Below, in pieces: positions 26,171-35,301 of a DNA stretch of 64,000 nt (within the stretch, counting starts at the first letter, position 1; every line of letters begins with the position of its first letter). A program made the translations under genes and the position numbers. Source of the DNA: Verrucomicrobiales bacterium (lineage in GTDB: Bacteria; Verrucomicrobiota; Verrucomicrobiia; Verrucomicrobiales; DEV007); NCBI GenBank assembly GCA_002726915.1, contig PBSY01000047.1, forward strand, positions 82,545-146,544, in the 5' to 3' direction. The notes beneath the pieces are model-generated. The model did not search any database. It worked only from the letters and a program-made list of their open reading frames with translations, and was not told the origin of the DNA.

Positions 26171-26206
26171 TGCTGTGGTTCCGATTAAAGGTTAAATTCT
26201 ATTACG

Positions 26207-28351
26207 TTACACGTACTGCTCCATCATCCGCTCCACCATGGGCGCGGGTACTTCTTCAAATTGGAGCGGTTCCATCGAAAAGCTCGCTCGTCCTTTGGAA
26301 AGGCTACGCATATCGGTCGCGTAACCAAACATCTCAGCAAGTGGCACCTCGGCCCTAACTGCACTAAGACCATTGCGGGAATCAATTTCCACAATACGCC
26401 CACGACGACGATTTAAATCTCCAATGATATCCCCCTGATATTCGTCCGGGACATCAACGTTTGCCAACATGACAGGCTCTAGCAGAACCGAGGAAGCCTG
26501 CTGGAAAGCATCGCGCACTGCAAGAATCGCTGCGATTTTGAATGCCTGCTCGTTGGAATCGACATCGTGGCTGGATCCACTGACAAGGTCGACGTGCACA
26601 TCAACGACTGGGTAGCCAAGTATGACGCCATTGGTAAGCGCCTCTCGGACACCGGTCTCGCAAGCGTTAAAAAATTCTTTAGGAATCTCGCCTCCGACCA
26701 CGCGGTTGTTGTAGGTGAAGCCTTTACCCCGGGAGTTCGGCTCAACCTTGAGCTTAACGTGGCCATACTGGCCTTTCCCACCAGTCTGCTTGATAAGCTT
26801 ATACTCACCATTTGCACCGGCAGTAGCGGTCTCGCGGTAGGCAATCTGAGGCTTACCGGCATTAGTGCGAACCGAATACTCAGCCTCAAGGCGTGACTGG
26901 ATAATTTCGAGATGGAGCTCTCCCATGCCGGCAATAATCGTCTGGCCAGTCTCTTCGTCAGTGGAAACCACGAAGGTAGGATCCTCCTCAGCGAGTCGGC
27001 TCAGGGCGTCAGCAAGTTTTTCCGAATCGGCAGTGGTCTTCGGCTCAACCGCCATTGAAATCACCGGATCCGGAAAAGCTGGAGGCTCGAGCATAATGTC
27101 GAACTTTTCAGCGTGAAGCGTGTCGCCGGTGCGAACATTCTTCGGGCCTACGATTGCGGCAATATCGCCCGCGTAACAGGTGTCAATATCCTTATGGTCG
27201 TTAGACTGGATCTGGATTAGTCGACCGATTCGCTCCTTGCGCCCGGTTCGGGAGTTGTAAACCTGATCACCCTTGGAAACCGTGCCGGAATAAACGCGGA
27301 TAAAGACCAGCTTACCTACATATTTATCGGACCAGAGCTTGAAAGCGAGCGCACAAAACTTGCCGCCATCATTTGCTGGCGCCTCAACAACCGCGGCCTC
27401 ATCGTCGATCTCAGTGCCTTGAGCGGCTTGAACCTCAACAGGGCTCGGCAGGTAATCGACCACAGCGTCTAGCAAATATTGAGCTCCCTTATTTTTAAAG
27501 GCAGATCCACCAACCACAGGGACGATCAAATTAGCGATAGTTGCGCGGCGAAGCGCAGCCTTCAAATCGGCGGGCGCAATCTCTTCCTCGTCCAAGAATT
27601 TCAGCCCTATCTCCTCATCAGCATCGACGAGAGCCTCAAGCAGAGAGTCGCGGGCAGCGTCGGCGATTTCTTTCTGATCATCGTCAAGATCGGTCACCTC
27701 GTAAGTCGAACCGAGCATATCATCATCGGAGTAGAGAACGGCCTTTCCGTTGATCACATCAATTTGTCCTCTGAGCTCGTCTTCCGCACCAATCGGAATT
27801 AAAACTGGCTGAACGTTAGCACCCAGCTTTTCACGGACATCGCTGACGACAGCATTAAAATCGGCACCCACTCGGTCCATCTTGTTTACGAACACGATGC
27901 GAGGGACGTGATACCGCGTCGCCTGACGCCAAACCGTCTCGGATTGGGGCTGGACACCGGCCACACCACAGAAGACAACGATCGCACCGTCGAGCACCCG
28001 GAGAGAACGCTCCACCTCAGCGGTAAAATCGACGTGCCCGGGAGTATCGATGATGTTGATTCGCTGTTTTTCACCATCGAAAGCCTTATAAACGCCGTTT
28101 TCAGAAACCTGCCTCCAGTCACAAGTGACCGCAGCAGAGGTGATCGTGATGCCACGATCGCGCTCCTGCTCCATCCAATCAGTTGTTGCCTGACCATCAT
28201 GAACCTCTCCGATACGGTGAATCATGCCCGTGTAGAACAGAATCCGCTCGGTCAAAGTTGTCTTACCCGCATCGATATGCGCCGCAATGCCGATATTGCG
28301 AGTCCGCTCAAGCGGGAACGCACGATTCGGCGAATTGAGGCTAGCGCTCAT
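26207..28351 (-). CDS. fusA: Elongation factor G
   Basis: GTPase that drives ribosomal translocation and, with RRF, recycling. The G1 motif is AHIDAGKTT near the N-terminus, with DTPGHVDFT and NKMDRVGAD for G3 and G4. Domains II to V follow, ending with [26 protein letters not shown]. The ORF track starts at a GTG; the ATG at 28351 ([19 protein letters not shown]) is nearer to family starts and gives about 714 residues. It lies between rpsG and rpsJ in a str-type arrangement. Confidence 0.97.
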   Translation of the reverse strand: MSASLNSPNRAFPLERTRNIGIAAHIDAGKTTLTERILFYTGMIHRIGEVHDGQATTDWMEQERDRGITITSAAVTCDWRQVSENGVYKAFDGEKQRINIIDTPGHVDFTAEVERSLRVLDGAIVVFCGVAGVQPQSETVWRQATRYHVPRIVFVNKMDRVGADFNAVVSDVREKLGANVQPVLIPIGAEDELRGQIDVINGKAVLYSDDDMLGSTYEVTDLDDDQKEIADAARDSLLEALVDADEEIGLKFLDEEEIAPADLKAALRRATIANLIVPVVGGSAFKNKGAQYLLDAVVDYLPSPVEVQAAQGTEIDDEAAVVEAPANDGGKFCALAFKLWSDKYVGKLVFIRVYSGTVSKGDQVYNSRTGRKERIGRLIQIQSNDHKDIDTCYAGDIAAIVGPKNVRTGDTLHAEKFDIMLEPPAFPDPVISMAVEPKTTADSEKLADALSRLAEEDPTFVVSTDEETGQTIIAGMGELHLEIIQSRLEAEYSVRTNAGKPQIAYRETATAGANGEYKLIKQTGGKGQYGHVKLKVEPNSRGKGFTYNNRVVGGEIPKEFFNACETGVREALTNGVILGYPVVDVHVDLVSGSSHDVDSNEQAFKIAAILAVRDAFQQASSVLLEPVMLANVDVPDEYQGDIIGDLNRRRGRIVEIDSRNGLSAVRAEVPLAEMFGYATDMRSLSKGRASFSMEPLQFEEVPAPMVERMMEQYV

Positions 28352-28399
28352 CGGAACAGTCAGGGCAAAAGAATTATGGAGGGTGAGTGACACGTGAGA

Positions 28400-28873
28400 T
28401 TACCAGCGGAAGTGAGCGAAGGCGCGGTTAGCCTGCGCCATCTTGTGAGTTTCATCCCGCTTACGGATCACCTGCCCTTGATTGGTGCTGGCGTCCTTGA
28501 TCTCGTTCGCGAGAGCAACGTGCATCGGCGTGCCACGTTTGGAGCGAGCGGCATTCACGATCCAACGCATAGCGAGCGACTCCTGACGATCTTGAGTCAC
28601 TTCGAGGGGCACCTGATAAGTGGCACCACCCACACGACGACTTTTTACTTCGACGCGCGGCTTTGCGTTCTCGATTGCCCGGTTCAATACTTCTGTAGGA
28701 TCGACAGACTCCCCAGCCTCATTAGCGCGATCAATGGCGGCGTAGACGATGCGCTCAGCGAGAGCACGCTTGCCTTGCATCATGACCTTGGAGACCAACT
28801 TGGCCACCAGTGCGCTATCATAGCGAGCGTCTCGCCGTTCCGGCTTGGTATAGACTCGTTTTCTTCGGGACAT
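28400..28873 (-). CDS. rpsG: 30S ribosomal protein S7
   Basis: Initiates folding of the 16S rRNA 3' domain and touches E-site tRNA. The 157-residue sequence contains DSALVAKLVSKVMMQGKRALAERIVYAA, EVKSRRVGGATYQVPLEVT and ends AQANRAFAHFRW. It is 69 bases downstream of rpsL. Confidence 0.97.
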   Translation of the reverse strand: MSRRKRVYTKPERRDARYDSALVAKLVSKVMMQGKRALAERIVYAAIDRANEAGESVDPTEVLNRAIENAKPRVEVKSRRVGGATYQVPLEVTQDRQESLAMRWIVNAARSKRGTPMHVALANEIKDASTNQGQVIRKRDETHKMAQANRAFAHFRW

Positions 28874-28942
28874 AGGATTATTTCAGTCGTTTGCTAAAAC
28901 ATTCGTATCGCCGGAGAGATGATTTGAGCGAGGCTCAGATCA

Positions 28943-29317
28943 TCACCCCTTTGGTCGTTTGGAACCGTATTTGGAACGGGCCTGTTTCCGACCTTCGACA
29001 CCCAGCGTATCCAAGGCACCACGGACAATGTGGTAACGGACACCTGGTAAATCTTTCACTCGGCCACCGCGAACCAGAACAATAGAGTGTTCCTGGAGGT
29101 TGTGACCTTCACCGCCAATGTAGGCGATCACTTCTTCACCGTTGGTAAGGCGAACCTTCGCAACCTTACGAAGCGCCGAGTTCGGCTTCTTCGGAGTTCG
29201 CGTGTAAACTTGGAGACAAACTCCGCGACGCTGCGGGCATTCTTCCAAAGCGGGCGACTTGGACTTTACGACCTTGTCCTTTCGACCGTGGCGAACCAGT
29301 TGGTTGGTAGTAGGCAT
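28943..29317 (-). CDS. rpsL: 30S ribosomal protein S12
   Basis: Decoding-centre protein. It begins [24 protein letters not shown] and has [30 protein letters not shown], with the Lys positions of KKPNSALRK and the [10 protein letters not shown] loop where streptomycin resistance changes occur elsewhere; the residues here are the standard ones. It is the first gene of the supercluster, with a leader of about 120 bases upstream. Confidence 0.97.
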   Translation of the reverse strand: MPTTNQLVRHGRKDKVVKSKSPALEECPQRRGVCLQVYTRTPKKPNSALRKVAKVRLTNGEEVIAYIGGEGHNLQEHSIVLVRGGRVKDLPGVRYHIVRGALDTLGVEGRKQARSKYGSKRPKG

Positions 29318-29438
29318 AACGTTACCGATGGTTTTAGTAATTTTCGGTGCAAATGCAGGTCATGTTCGCTCCACTCGTAGAAGCTTTCAAAACCGGCATA
29401 CCCACCAGCAGAGCACCGATTGCTGGGCGGGGGCGGGG

Positions 29439-29466
29439 AATATAGACGGTCAAGCCACTGCCGCAA
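29439..29466 (-). promoter_or_regulatory. Candidate sigma-70-type promoter of the ribosomal supercluster
   Basis: Upstream of rpsL on the minus strand there is TTGCGG, then 16 bases, then TATATT, followed by GC-rich sequence. The -10 is a five of six match, the -35 is weak. A leader of about 120 bases without a recognisable riboswitch or protein-binding fold separates it from rpsL. The rest of 29318-29662 shows no gene. Confidence 0.35.
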
Positions 29467-29662
29467 GGGGATTTATGGCAAAATTTTAAGAATTTTCGTC
29501 TACTGAACCTGCCGTTGAAAACATTCCCGGCCAAAGGTGCTGAAATCCTCAAAAATCTGGCAATTTAAAAGGATCGGGAGAGACTTTCAATATTTCCTGA
29601 TTTCTTCGCATCTCGGAAGGCTCTCTGGGCTGCGAAATCTTACCTCAAAGTTCCCCGATGAG

Positions 29663-29737
29663 TGGTAGCAAGAGGGAGATTTGAAATCCCGACCTTAGGC
29701 CTATGGGCCCTCTGCTCAACCCCTAAGCTATCGTGCC
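29663..29737 (-). pseudogene. Degenerate tRNA-Met(CAT) copy
   Basis: The minus strand carries 75 bases aligned without gaps to the intact tRNA-Met at 31162-31236, with seven substitutions. One breaks an acceptor pair (C opposite T), one breaks a T-stem pair, and the invariant U33 before the anticodon is C. A31 and A38 are changed to G, so the anticodon arm can refold into a GGCC stem with a four-base loop. The CAT anticodon and CCA end remain. I read it as a decayed duplicate rather than a working tRNA. Confidence 0.8.
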
Positions 29738-29740
29738 ATT

Positions 29741-29795
29741 CTGCACCCCCTCGATCCCAGCAGGACCGACGCGCCGATAAGCAACCCTTAAAAAA
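29741..29795. repeat. Left arm of a 55-bp inverted repeat
   Basis: The sequence CTGCACCCCCTCGATCCCAG and its continuation to an A-run is matched in reverse complement by 30931-30985 with 52 of 55 bases identical. It begins three bases from the decayed tRNA-Met. The two arms enclose about 1.1 kb with two lipoprotein genes. Confidence 0.92.
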
Positions 29796-30098
29796 CAGAT
29801 GCCTGTCAGTAATGCTCAAAACAGGTGGGAACGCATCTGCGTGCCCGGATTTTGGCGTTTTGGCCTCCGATGAGGCCCAGGCGGCGGTCAGGATCGGCGT
29901 CAGGCTTGATGATAGGCCCGACGGGCAGTCAAATCAGGGAAGGCAAACGGGACCCACTTAAAAAAGGTGATGGGACGGGCTGGAAGAGCAGTTCCCTATC
30001 AGTTGAGAGAGGTAGAGTCCCTCGATCAGGAACAGCTTTGAGGTCGTAGATGTCGGCACTCGGATTTTCCTGCAAGCGGAAGTTCACCAGAAAGCTGG
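29796..30098. other. Non-coding stretch inside the inverted repeat, with a hairpin
   Basis: No convincing gene in any frame. A nested inverted repeat lies at its left end: CAGATGC (29796-29802) pairs with GCATCTG (29833-29839), with CCTGT/ACAGG inside. The rest is unremarkable sequence without repeats I could see. Confidence 0.5.
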
Positions 30099-30419
30099 TC
30101 ACATGGAGCGGCCTTGGTCTGCAGCCCACTTGATCAGACGCCCATCTTCAAAGAAAAAGGTCACGGTCCGGTTGATGATTCCTACTGAAGAAATCGCTCG
30201 GTAGTCGGTTTCACTGAAGGTATACATCTCCTGTGAAGGATCGCCTCCAGAGAACTTCATTGAGGGAAAGATCGTCTTGACCTCCTCCACACTCATGCCG
30301 GTCTTTACCTGCTCGAGTTTGAGGTTGTGCTCGTAATCCATCGGCTTAAAGGCACATCCACTCATGGTGAGACCGAGGCAAAGAAGGAACGATTGGATTA
30401 GAATAGAGAATTTTTTCAT
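30099..30419 (-). CDS. Small lipoprotein, BamE/SmpA-like
   Basis: A 106-residue predicted lipoprotein. The signal peptide MKKFSILIQSFLLCLGLTMS ends at a lipobox MSGC, so Cys would be acylated and the protein anchored in an envelope membrane. The mature part has VKTGMSVEEVKTIFPSM, the short helix with GMS/T-xxEV typical of the BamE/SmpA fold, then strands ending FFFEDGRLIKWAA. The next gene upstream encodes a protein of the same pattern, so the two are likely paralogues. Not enough similarity is visible to call BamE itself, which works in outer-membrane assembly. Confidence 0.6.
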   Translation of the reverse strand: MKKFSILIQSFLLCLGLTMSGCAFKPMDYEHNLKLEQVKTGMSVEEVKTIFPSMKFSGGDPSQEMYTFSETDYRAISSVGIINRTVTFFFEDGRLIKWAADQGRSM

Positions 30420-30456
30420 ACTTGGATTGGAGGGATAGGGGACGGAATCTCAAAAA

Positions 30457-30804
30457 TTACCTGTCCCAGTGAGTGAGCTTTCCATTTTGGAAGTAAAATG
30501 ACATCTGTCTCATTTCGGGAAGTTCCTCTGCCCGTATACCAAAGATACTAGGGGTCTTTTCCTCAAAGGTTTGATGAAGACCTGCGGTGTCTCTTAGGAC
30601 GTAAGTTTCTGTGTTTTCCGAAGAAGCTCCCTGTTTCCGGACTGGCAGAAGGCCCCGGACTTCTGCGGGAGACATGCCTGGTTGGAGTTGGGCGATTTTC
30701 TGAGAATATTTCTGCTGAATGGTCGGGTGGCTGGTTGTGCTGGTGCACGCAGTCAATAGCGCTGTCAGGACGCATAAAAAATTAATTGGGAAATTAGTAA
30801 ACAT
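30457..30804 (-). CDS. Small lipoprotein, BamE/SmpA-like (paralogue)
   Basis: A 115-residue predicted lipoprotein with signal MFTNFPINFLCVLTALLTAC, lipobox LTAC. The mature region shows IAQLQPGMSPAEVRGLLP, matching the GMSxxEV helix of its neighbour, and the same final strand (MSFYFQNGKLTHWDR versus VTFFFEDGRLIKWAA). It lies 37 bases upstream of the other lipoprotein gene, in the same orientation, so they probably form one transcript. Both are enclosed by the 55-bp inverted repeat. Function is unknown. Confidence 0.55.
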   Translation of the reverse strand: MFTNFPINFLCVLTALLTACTSTTSHPTIQQKYSQKIAQLQPGMSPAEVRGLLPVRKQGASSENTETYVLRDTAGLHQTFEEKTPSIFGIRAEELPEMRQMSFYFQNGKLTHWDR

Positions 30805-30930
30805 AGTGCGAGGTGGGTCGGGTGCTGATTGAGACTCTAGCTTTGCCCCGGAGGAGAAGCAGATCTCTATTTATCGCCAATCTGCGAATTTGAGAAGTCG
30901 AACTCAGACACTTTACTAACAGGAATTCGC

Positions 30931-30985
30931 TTTTTCAAGGGTTGCTTATCGGCGCGTCGGTCCTGCTGGGATTGAGGGAGTGCAG
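30931..30985. repeat. Right arm of the 55-bp inverted repeat
   Basis: TTTTTCAAGGGTTGCTTATC and its continuation to GAGTGCAG is the reverse complement of 29741-29795 with three mismatches. The flanks outside both arms do not share a clear short direct repeat. The surrounding gap 30805-31161 has no other recognisable gene. Confidence 0.92.
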
Positions 30986-31161
30986 TGTCTGTCCAATGGC
31001 TAGAAGAAGAGCCCTACCCTATGCGGCGTGGCTTCTCTCCCAACAGCCTAGGTCAGTTCAGACCAACCAGTCCCCTCGGCTGCCTGAATTTCACATCGAC
31101 CCTCAGATGCCGAAGTCGCTCGTGGCATGCGGTCTGCTAAGGTAATCCGTTGACTAAAAAA

Positions 31162-31236
31162 TGGTAGCACGAGGGAGATTTGAACTCCCGACCTTAGGCT
31201 TATGAGTCCTCTGCTCTACCCCTGAGCTATCGTGCC
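31162..31236 (-). tRNA. tRNA-Met(CAT)
   Basis: The minus strand folds as a tRNA: acceptor GGCACGA/TCGTGCT with a G-U first pair, D-arm GCTC/GAGC, anticodon loop CTCATAA, T-arm GGGAG/CTCCC around TTCAAAT, discriminator A and an encoded CCA. The anticodon stem has three good pairs and two mismatches at its ends, so folding there is weaker than usual. The first acceptor pair is not the unpaired type of the initiator and the three G-C pairs of initiator tRNA are missing, so I favour elongator Met; a tRNA-Ile with lysidine at C34 cannot be excluded from the anticodon alone. Confidence 0.9.
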
Positions 31237-31345
31237 ATTCCACATGTCGAACACTTTGCAGTGCCCGTCCCGTTATCAAAGTCTCTGAACGCGGGCCGGT
31301 AAGAAACTTTTCTTCCCACAATTGTCAAGCCCACGAATGGAGAAA

Positions 31346-32290
31346 TCAAGGATTCACCCAGCCCAATCCCCAAGCAATGACAAAGGGAATAGAGACGATA
31401 CCAACCAGCGATGTCACGATGACCACCTGAATAGCAATTTGGGGCTGTCCGCCGTAGAGCCTCGCCAAGGCTATCGGGAAGATTGCTGCAGGCATTGCTG
31501 CCTGAATGATGAGCAGTCTTTTTAAATCCGCAGAAATTGGCAAAAATTTCGCCGCGCATAGGATGATCATCGCCCCTAGCACAAGCCTTGCCAAAACGCT
31601 TGAAGCACCCACCCGTAGCGTGTCATGAAGAATTCCGCGAGTCGCAAATCGCCCAATGGTTGAGCCAATCATCAGCACAGCCATAGGAACCGCGCACCGC
31701 CCCAGCATCTCCATCGTCACCACCAAGATTTCAGGGATCCAATGGTAGAGACCCGTGTAATTCAAAATCAGAGCAACGACAACAGCTACGAACGGCCCAT
31801 TGATGATCGATCGAAATCCCGAATTTCCGCTCATAATCCACAGCCCGACGGTCCAGAGAGCTATCTCGACACCCACTCCATGAACAAACACGAGGCCTGC
31901 TGGACCCGTGTTTCCGGGAAACAATGAAATGGCGATCGGCAGCGCTAAAAACCCGTAATTCTGAATCCCAGAACATAGAACAAAGGTGCGCAACCCCCCT
32001 CCCCGCTTGAAGCGAGCCACCAAACCGATGACCGAAGAAACACCGAATCCTGCTGTCACAAGGATGAAGCCAATCCCGATAGCCCAAGCGGCTGTCGAGA
32101 CTTTCTCAAGTGCTTGATTGCCCGGCAATAAAGACAAGATATAGCAGGGAAAGAGGAGGTTGAGGCCCAACTTGATCATTCCCACCTCCAATTCCTCGTC
32201 TAACCACCCACGACGATGGAAAAGAAACCCCGCCCCCATGATGAGAAACACAGGCAAAGTCGCTGCAAGAATAGTCGCAAAAGAAGGCAT
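31346..32290 (-). CDS. AEC family transporter (auxin efflux carrier type)
   Basis: Inner-membrane permease with about ten hydrophobic segments, of the bile acid/AEC carrier type. The start region PSFATILAATLPVFLIMGAGFLFHRRGWL and the internal NYTGLYHWIPEIL and LKRLLIIQAAMPAAIFPIALARLYG segments are typical, the last one being the conserved region of the second half. The ORF track extends to 32365; the Met 25 codons inside it (MPSFATIL) fits family starts, and its position may be off by a base. About 314 residues. Substrate unknown; family members export small organic anions such as malate. Confidence 0.8.
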   Translation of the reverse strand: MPSFATILAATLPVFLIMGAGFLFHRRGWLDEELEVGMIKLGLNLLFPCYILSLLPGNQALEKVSTAAWAIGIGFILVTAGFGVSSVIGLVARFKRGGGLRTFVLCSGIQNYGFLALPIAISLFPGNTGPAGLVFVHGVGVEIALWTVGLWIMSGNSGFRSIINGPFVAVVVALILNYTGLYHWIPEILVVTMEMLGRCAVPMAVLMIGSTIGRFATRGILHDTLRVGASSVLARLVLGAMIILCAAKFLPISADLKRLLIIQAAMPAAIFPIALARLYGGQPQIAIQVVIVTSLVGIVSIPFVIAWGLGWVNP

Positions 32291-32740
32291 CTCGAAAAAC
32301 AGAAACACTAAAATCTGGAAGGAAAGCAATGAAGGAACCCGGCAACCTGAACTCAGTGACTGCATCTCCAGGTTTCAGAGTCATACCAGAGAGTAAACCG
32401 CAGCCAGTGCAGCGATTCAACCTTGTTCATCCCATACCCTGGCCTTTTGGGCCTGCTCTAATACATCCACGAAGTCCTATCACTCTGCTGCTCGGCACGC
32501 CTCTGTCTGATTGAGGGAGGCGCTTGTGCTTCCTCCACCCGCAGCCATTGGAGTCGGAAGTGCGGTTATCGATAAGTATCTATGGACGTCGCCAAGCTAC
32601 CTTTGGACCAACAACCTAATCATGGCGCTAAGAAGAGCAACAACAGCCTCATCCTTTTCGGGCACTCACTCACCGTCGCACCACTCTGGAAGCAATGCCG
32701 ATCTCCTAAAGGGGCCCGATCGAAAGCATACCCCTCCGGA
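32291..32740. other. Intergenic stretch with no recognisable gene
   Basis: Between the AEC carrier start and the MBL gene end. The plus-strand ORF here overlaps the MBL gene in antisense and has no coding-like protein pattern. I see no tRNA, clear terminator or repeat; there is only a short run GATTGAGGGAG shared with the right inverted-repeat arm, which is too short to interpret. Confidence 0.5.
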
Positions 32741-33526
32741 TCACAGGACTATCTTCATGCCGTCCCAAGCCAACCCGATTCCATCAGGCAATCCAGGTTC
32801 GAGGGCCGCATGGTCCACAAGGCAAGAAAAATGCGTCAGCCAAGTCTGAGTGACTTCAAGTTCCTGAGCAATCTCTATCGCCTCAGGGATAGACAGGTGA
32901 GTCCAGTGAGGCTTCGGTTGAAGGCCATCAAGAATTAAAAGTTCAAGATCACGGATCAGATCGCGAGTCTCTCCGGCCAATTCCTTTGCATCTGGAATAT
33001 AAGCAAAGAGTCGTTCCCCTCTTGAGGAAAAAAGAAACCCGAGAGTTTCCACCTTGCCGTGAGAAACCGGCAGGGGAGTCACGTCCAAGTCGCCCACACT
33101 GAAACTACCCTCAATTAATTTGGGATCGACCTTGAGATAACCCCGGTATCGATTCTCTCCATCAAAGACGTAAGGATAGGCTTTTTCCAACCGTTGCATC
33201 GTTTCCCGGTTACCGAAGATCCGAATCTGTTCATCCTCAAGGACGGTGAATCGTCGCAGGTCATCAAATCCCATAACGTGATCGCTGTGCCCATGAGTGA
33301 AAATTACAGCGTCTAAGCCACGTATTCCCTCGCGCAAACACTGCTGTCGAAAGTCGGGCCCGGTGTCGACCACCAAAGCGACTTCATGCGTCCTCAATAA
33401 GATCGAGGAACGAAGTCGCTGATTCTTGGGGTCATCGGAATTGCAGACCTTACAGTCACAACCAATCACCGGGACCCCTATTGAAGTGCCCGTACCAAGA
33501 AATGTTATTTCTGCACGATTGAACAT
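32741..33526 (-). CDS. MBL-fold metallohydrolase, PhnP-like
   Basis: Metallo-beta-lactamase-fold hydrolase of 261 residues. The start FLGTGTSIGVPVIGCDCKVC is the hallmark of the PhnP-like subgroup, whose studied member cleaves phosphoribosyl cyclic phosphates. The metal motif HGHSDHVMG is intact, with PVSHGK and LTHFSCLVDH supplying further His ligands. There is no phosphonate gene cluster nearby, so a general cyclic-phosphate or nuclease role is possible. It is divergently arranged with recN, leaving 55 bases for both promoters. Confidence 0.8.
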   Translation of the reverse strand: MFNRAEITFLGTGTSIGVPVIGCDCKVCNSDDPKNQRLRSSILLRTHEVALVVDTGPDFRQQCLREGIRGLDAVIFTHGHSDHVMGFDDLRRFTVLEDEQIRIFGNRETMQRLEKAYPYVFDGENRYRGYLKVDPKLIEGSFSVGDLDVTPLPVSHGKVETLGFLFSSRGERLFAYIPDAKELAGETRDLIRDLELLILDGLQPKPHWTHLSIPEAIEIAQELEVTQTWLTHFSCLVDHAALEPGLPDGIGLAWDGMKIVL

Positions 33527-33581
33527 TGCTTTTTTGAACAGTCTTAGTTATACTTTAAGTTTTGTAACCTTCCCTTTTCTA

Positions 33582-35222
33582 ATGCTCTCGGTTTTAAAAA
33601 TCAAGAATCTCGCGCTCGTCGATGACCTCACCTGGGAATTGGGTAGCGGACTCATCGGTATCACTGGCCAGACCGGAGCTGGCAAATCGATGATTGTTGG
33701 TGCCTTGAAGCTCATACTTGGCGAGCGCGCTAACCACGACCTAGTTCGCACCGGCAAGAGTCATTGCAGCGTCGAAGCCATTTTTGAACTCAGTAACAAT
33801 CTTGACCAGATTAACGCCCTGCTTGAAGAAAGCGGGCTTGAACCATGCGAAGGCAATGTCCTTGTAGTGAAACGCCTCTTTGGCAACGGCAACAAGCAGT
33901 TTGTCAACTGTTCCCCCTGCACTCTCTCTGTTCTCAAAGCTATCGGTGGCCTGCTCGTCGACCTGCATGGACCTCACGAACACCAGTCACTCCTTTCCCG
34001 TGACCGCCAACTCGCCATGCTAGACGCCTATGCCCGCGCAGGCAAGGAACGCGAAGCCTACCGCAAAGACTTTCGCGGCTGGCAGCAGGCCGTCTTTGAG
34101 CTGAACCAGTTTCAAAACACTCGCGACGTCAGCGAGCAGGAAATCGATCTGCTTCGTTTCCAAGTCGAAGAAATCGCTTCGGCTGAACTCAACCTGGACG
34201 AAGCTACCGAGATCGAGCAACGCTATCGCCAGTCACAAAACAGCAGCCGACTACTCGAGAATTCAACTCAGGCTGTGGACTTACTTTGCGCCGCCGTCGC
34301 AAGCCTGACAAATGCTCAGCGCTGCATCCGTGAGTTGGAAAAGGTTGATCCCGGTATGAGTGATCGGGTAGCTGGATTCGACTCGGCCCGTGTCGAAATC
34401 GAAGAACTGGAAACTTCCCTTCGAGATTACACCAGCGAGCTCGAAATTGATCCAGTAGAACTAGCCAAGATCGAACACCGAATCGATGAAATAGAGTCGC
34501 TGAAACGCAAGTACGGCCAAACGGTTGAAGACGTCATCGCTTACGAGACCAGTGCGAGGCTACGCCTCGACTCTGTTGATGGCCGTGAAGAAGAACGCGA
34601 ACGTCTCACCAACGCCGTCGACACAGCCTTCAGCAAGGTCCAGCGATCTGGCAAGAAACTCAGCCGCAAGCGACTCAAGGTGGCCACGGAACTAGCGGAT
34701 GATATCGCCGGCCACCTCGGCGATCTTGGGTTCAACCAATCCGTATTCGAAGTTACCTTTGATGAGCTGGCAGAGCCCGGTCCACGGGGCTTGGAAGCCG
34801 TCGACTTTCTCTTCGGTCCCAATCCAGGCGAACCACTTAAACCGCTGCGCGTGATTGCTTCAAGTGGCGAAATGTCACGAGTTATGCTAGCCGTCAAGAG
34901 TGCGTTGGCCGATCAGGACCAAATTCCTCTTATGGTTTTCGATGAGATCGATGCCAATGTGGGTGGTGAAATCGCCGGAGCCGTTGGCCGAAAGATGGCC
35001 TACCTCGGCACTCAACATCAGGTGATTGCTATCACTCATATGCCTCAGGTAGCCGCCCTTGCTCATCGACATTTTCTTGTCACCAAAGAAGTGGAGAACC
35101 AGGTGACAAATTCCCACCTCGAAGCAATCGCCGGAGATAGAAGAACTGAGGAGTTAGCACGCATGTTAGGAGGTGTGGCGCCGGAGACTCTCGCCTTAGC
35201 TGGTAAGATGGTGGCAGCGTGA
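33582..35222 (+). CDS. recN: DNA repair protein RecN
   Basis: SMC-like ATPase used in recombinational double-strand-break repair. The ORF track starts upstream at 33426, but MLSVLKIKNLALVDDLTWEL at 33582 is the family start. Walker A is GQTGAGKS at 29-36. A long coiled-coil middle (about 150-390) is followed by the ABC signature SSGEMSRVMLAVKSAL, Walker B LMVFDEIDANVGG and the switch His in AITHMPQVAA. The 546-residue length is normal. No LexA box could be confirmed in the short upstream gap. Confidence 0.94.
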   Translation: MLSVLKIKNLALVDDLTWELGSGLIGITGQTGAGKSMIVGALKLILGERANHDLVRTGKSHCSVEAIFELSNNLDQINALLEESGLEPCEGNVLVVKRLFGNGNKQFVNCSPCTLSVLKAIGGLLVDLHGPHEHQSLLSRDRQLAMLDAYARAGKEREAYRKDFRGWQQAVFELNQFQNTRDVSEQEIDLLRFQVEEIASAELNLDEATEIEQRYRQSQNSSRLLENSTQAVDLLCAAVASLTNAQRCIRELEKVDPGMSDRVAGFDSARVEIEELETSLRDYTSELEIDPVELAKIEHRIDEIESLKRKYGQTVEDVIAYETSARLRLDSVDGREEERERLTNAVDTAFSKVQRSGKKLSRKRLKVATELADDIAGHLGDLGFNQSVFEVTFDELAEPGPRGLEAVDFLFGPNPGEPLKPLRVIASSGEMSRVMLAVKSALADQDQIPLMVFDEIDANVGGEIAGAVGRKMAYLGTQHQVIAITHMPQVAALAHRHFLVTKEVENQVTNSHLEAIAGDRRTEELARMLGGVAPETLALAGKMVAA

Positions 35223-35301
35223 CAACTGCAAAATCTGCCATTATACCAGCCGAAAAAGGGCGCTGAGTTTCAGGTAACAACCACTGAGGAAAGGTTGACA
35301 C

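Noticed and set aside
29662-29961. Plus-strand ORF of 99 residues across the tRNA remnant
   Set aside because: It runs antisense through the decayed tRNA and the inverted-repeat arm; no conserved motif.
30986-31030. Third tRNA-Met remnant right of the inverted repeat
   Set aside because: AATGGC followed by TAG resembles the tRNA start, but the match stops after about ten bases.
32511-32849. Plus-strand ORF of 112 residues before and inside the MBL gene
   Set aside because: Its second half is antisense to the MBL hydrolase and the first half has low-complexity composition without a start site.
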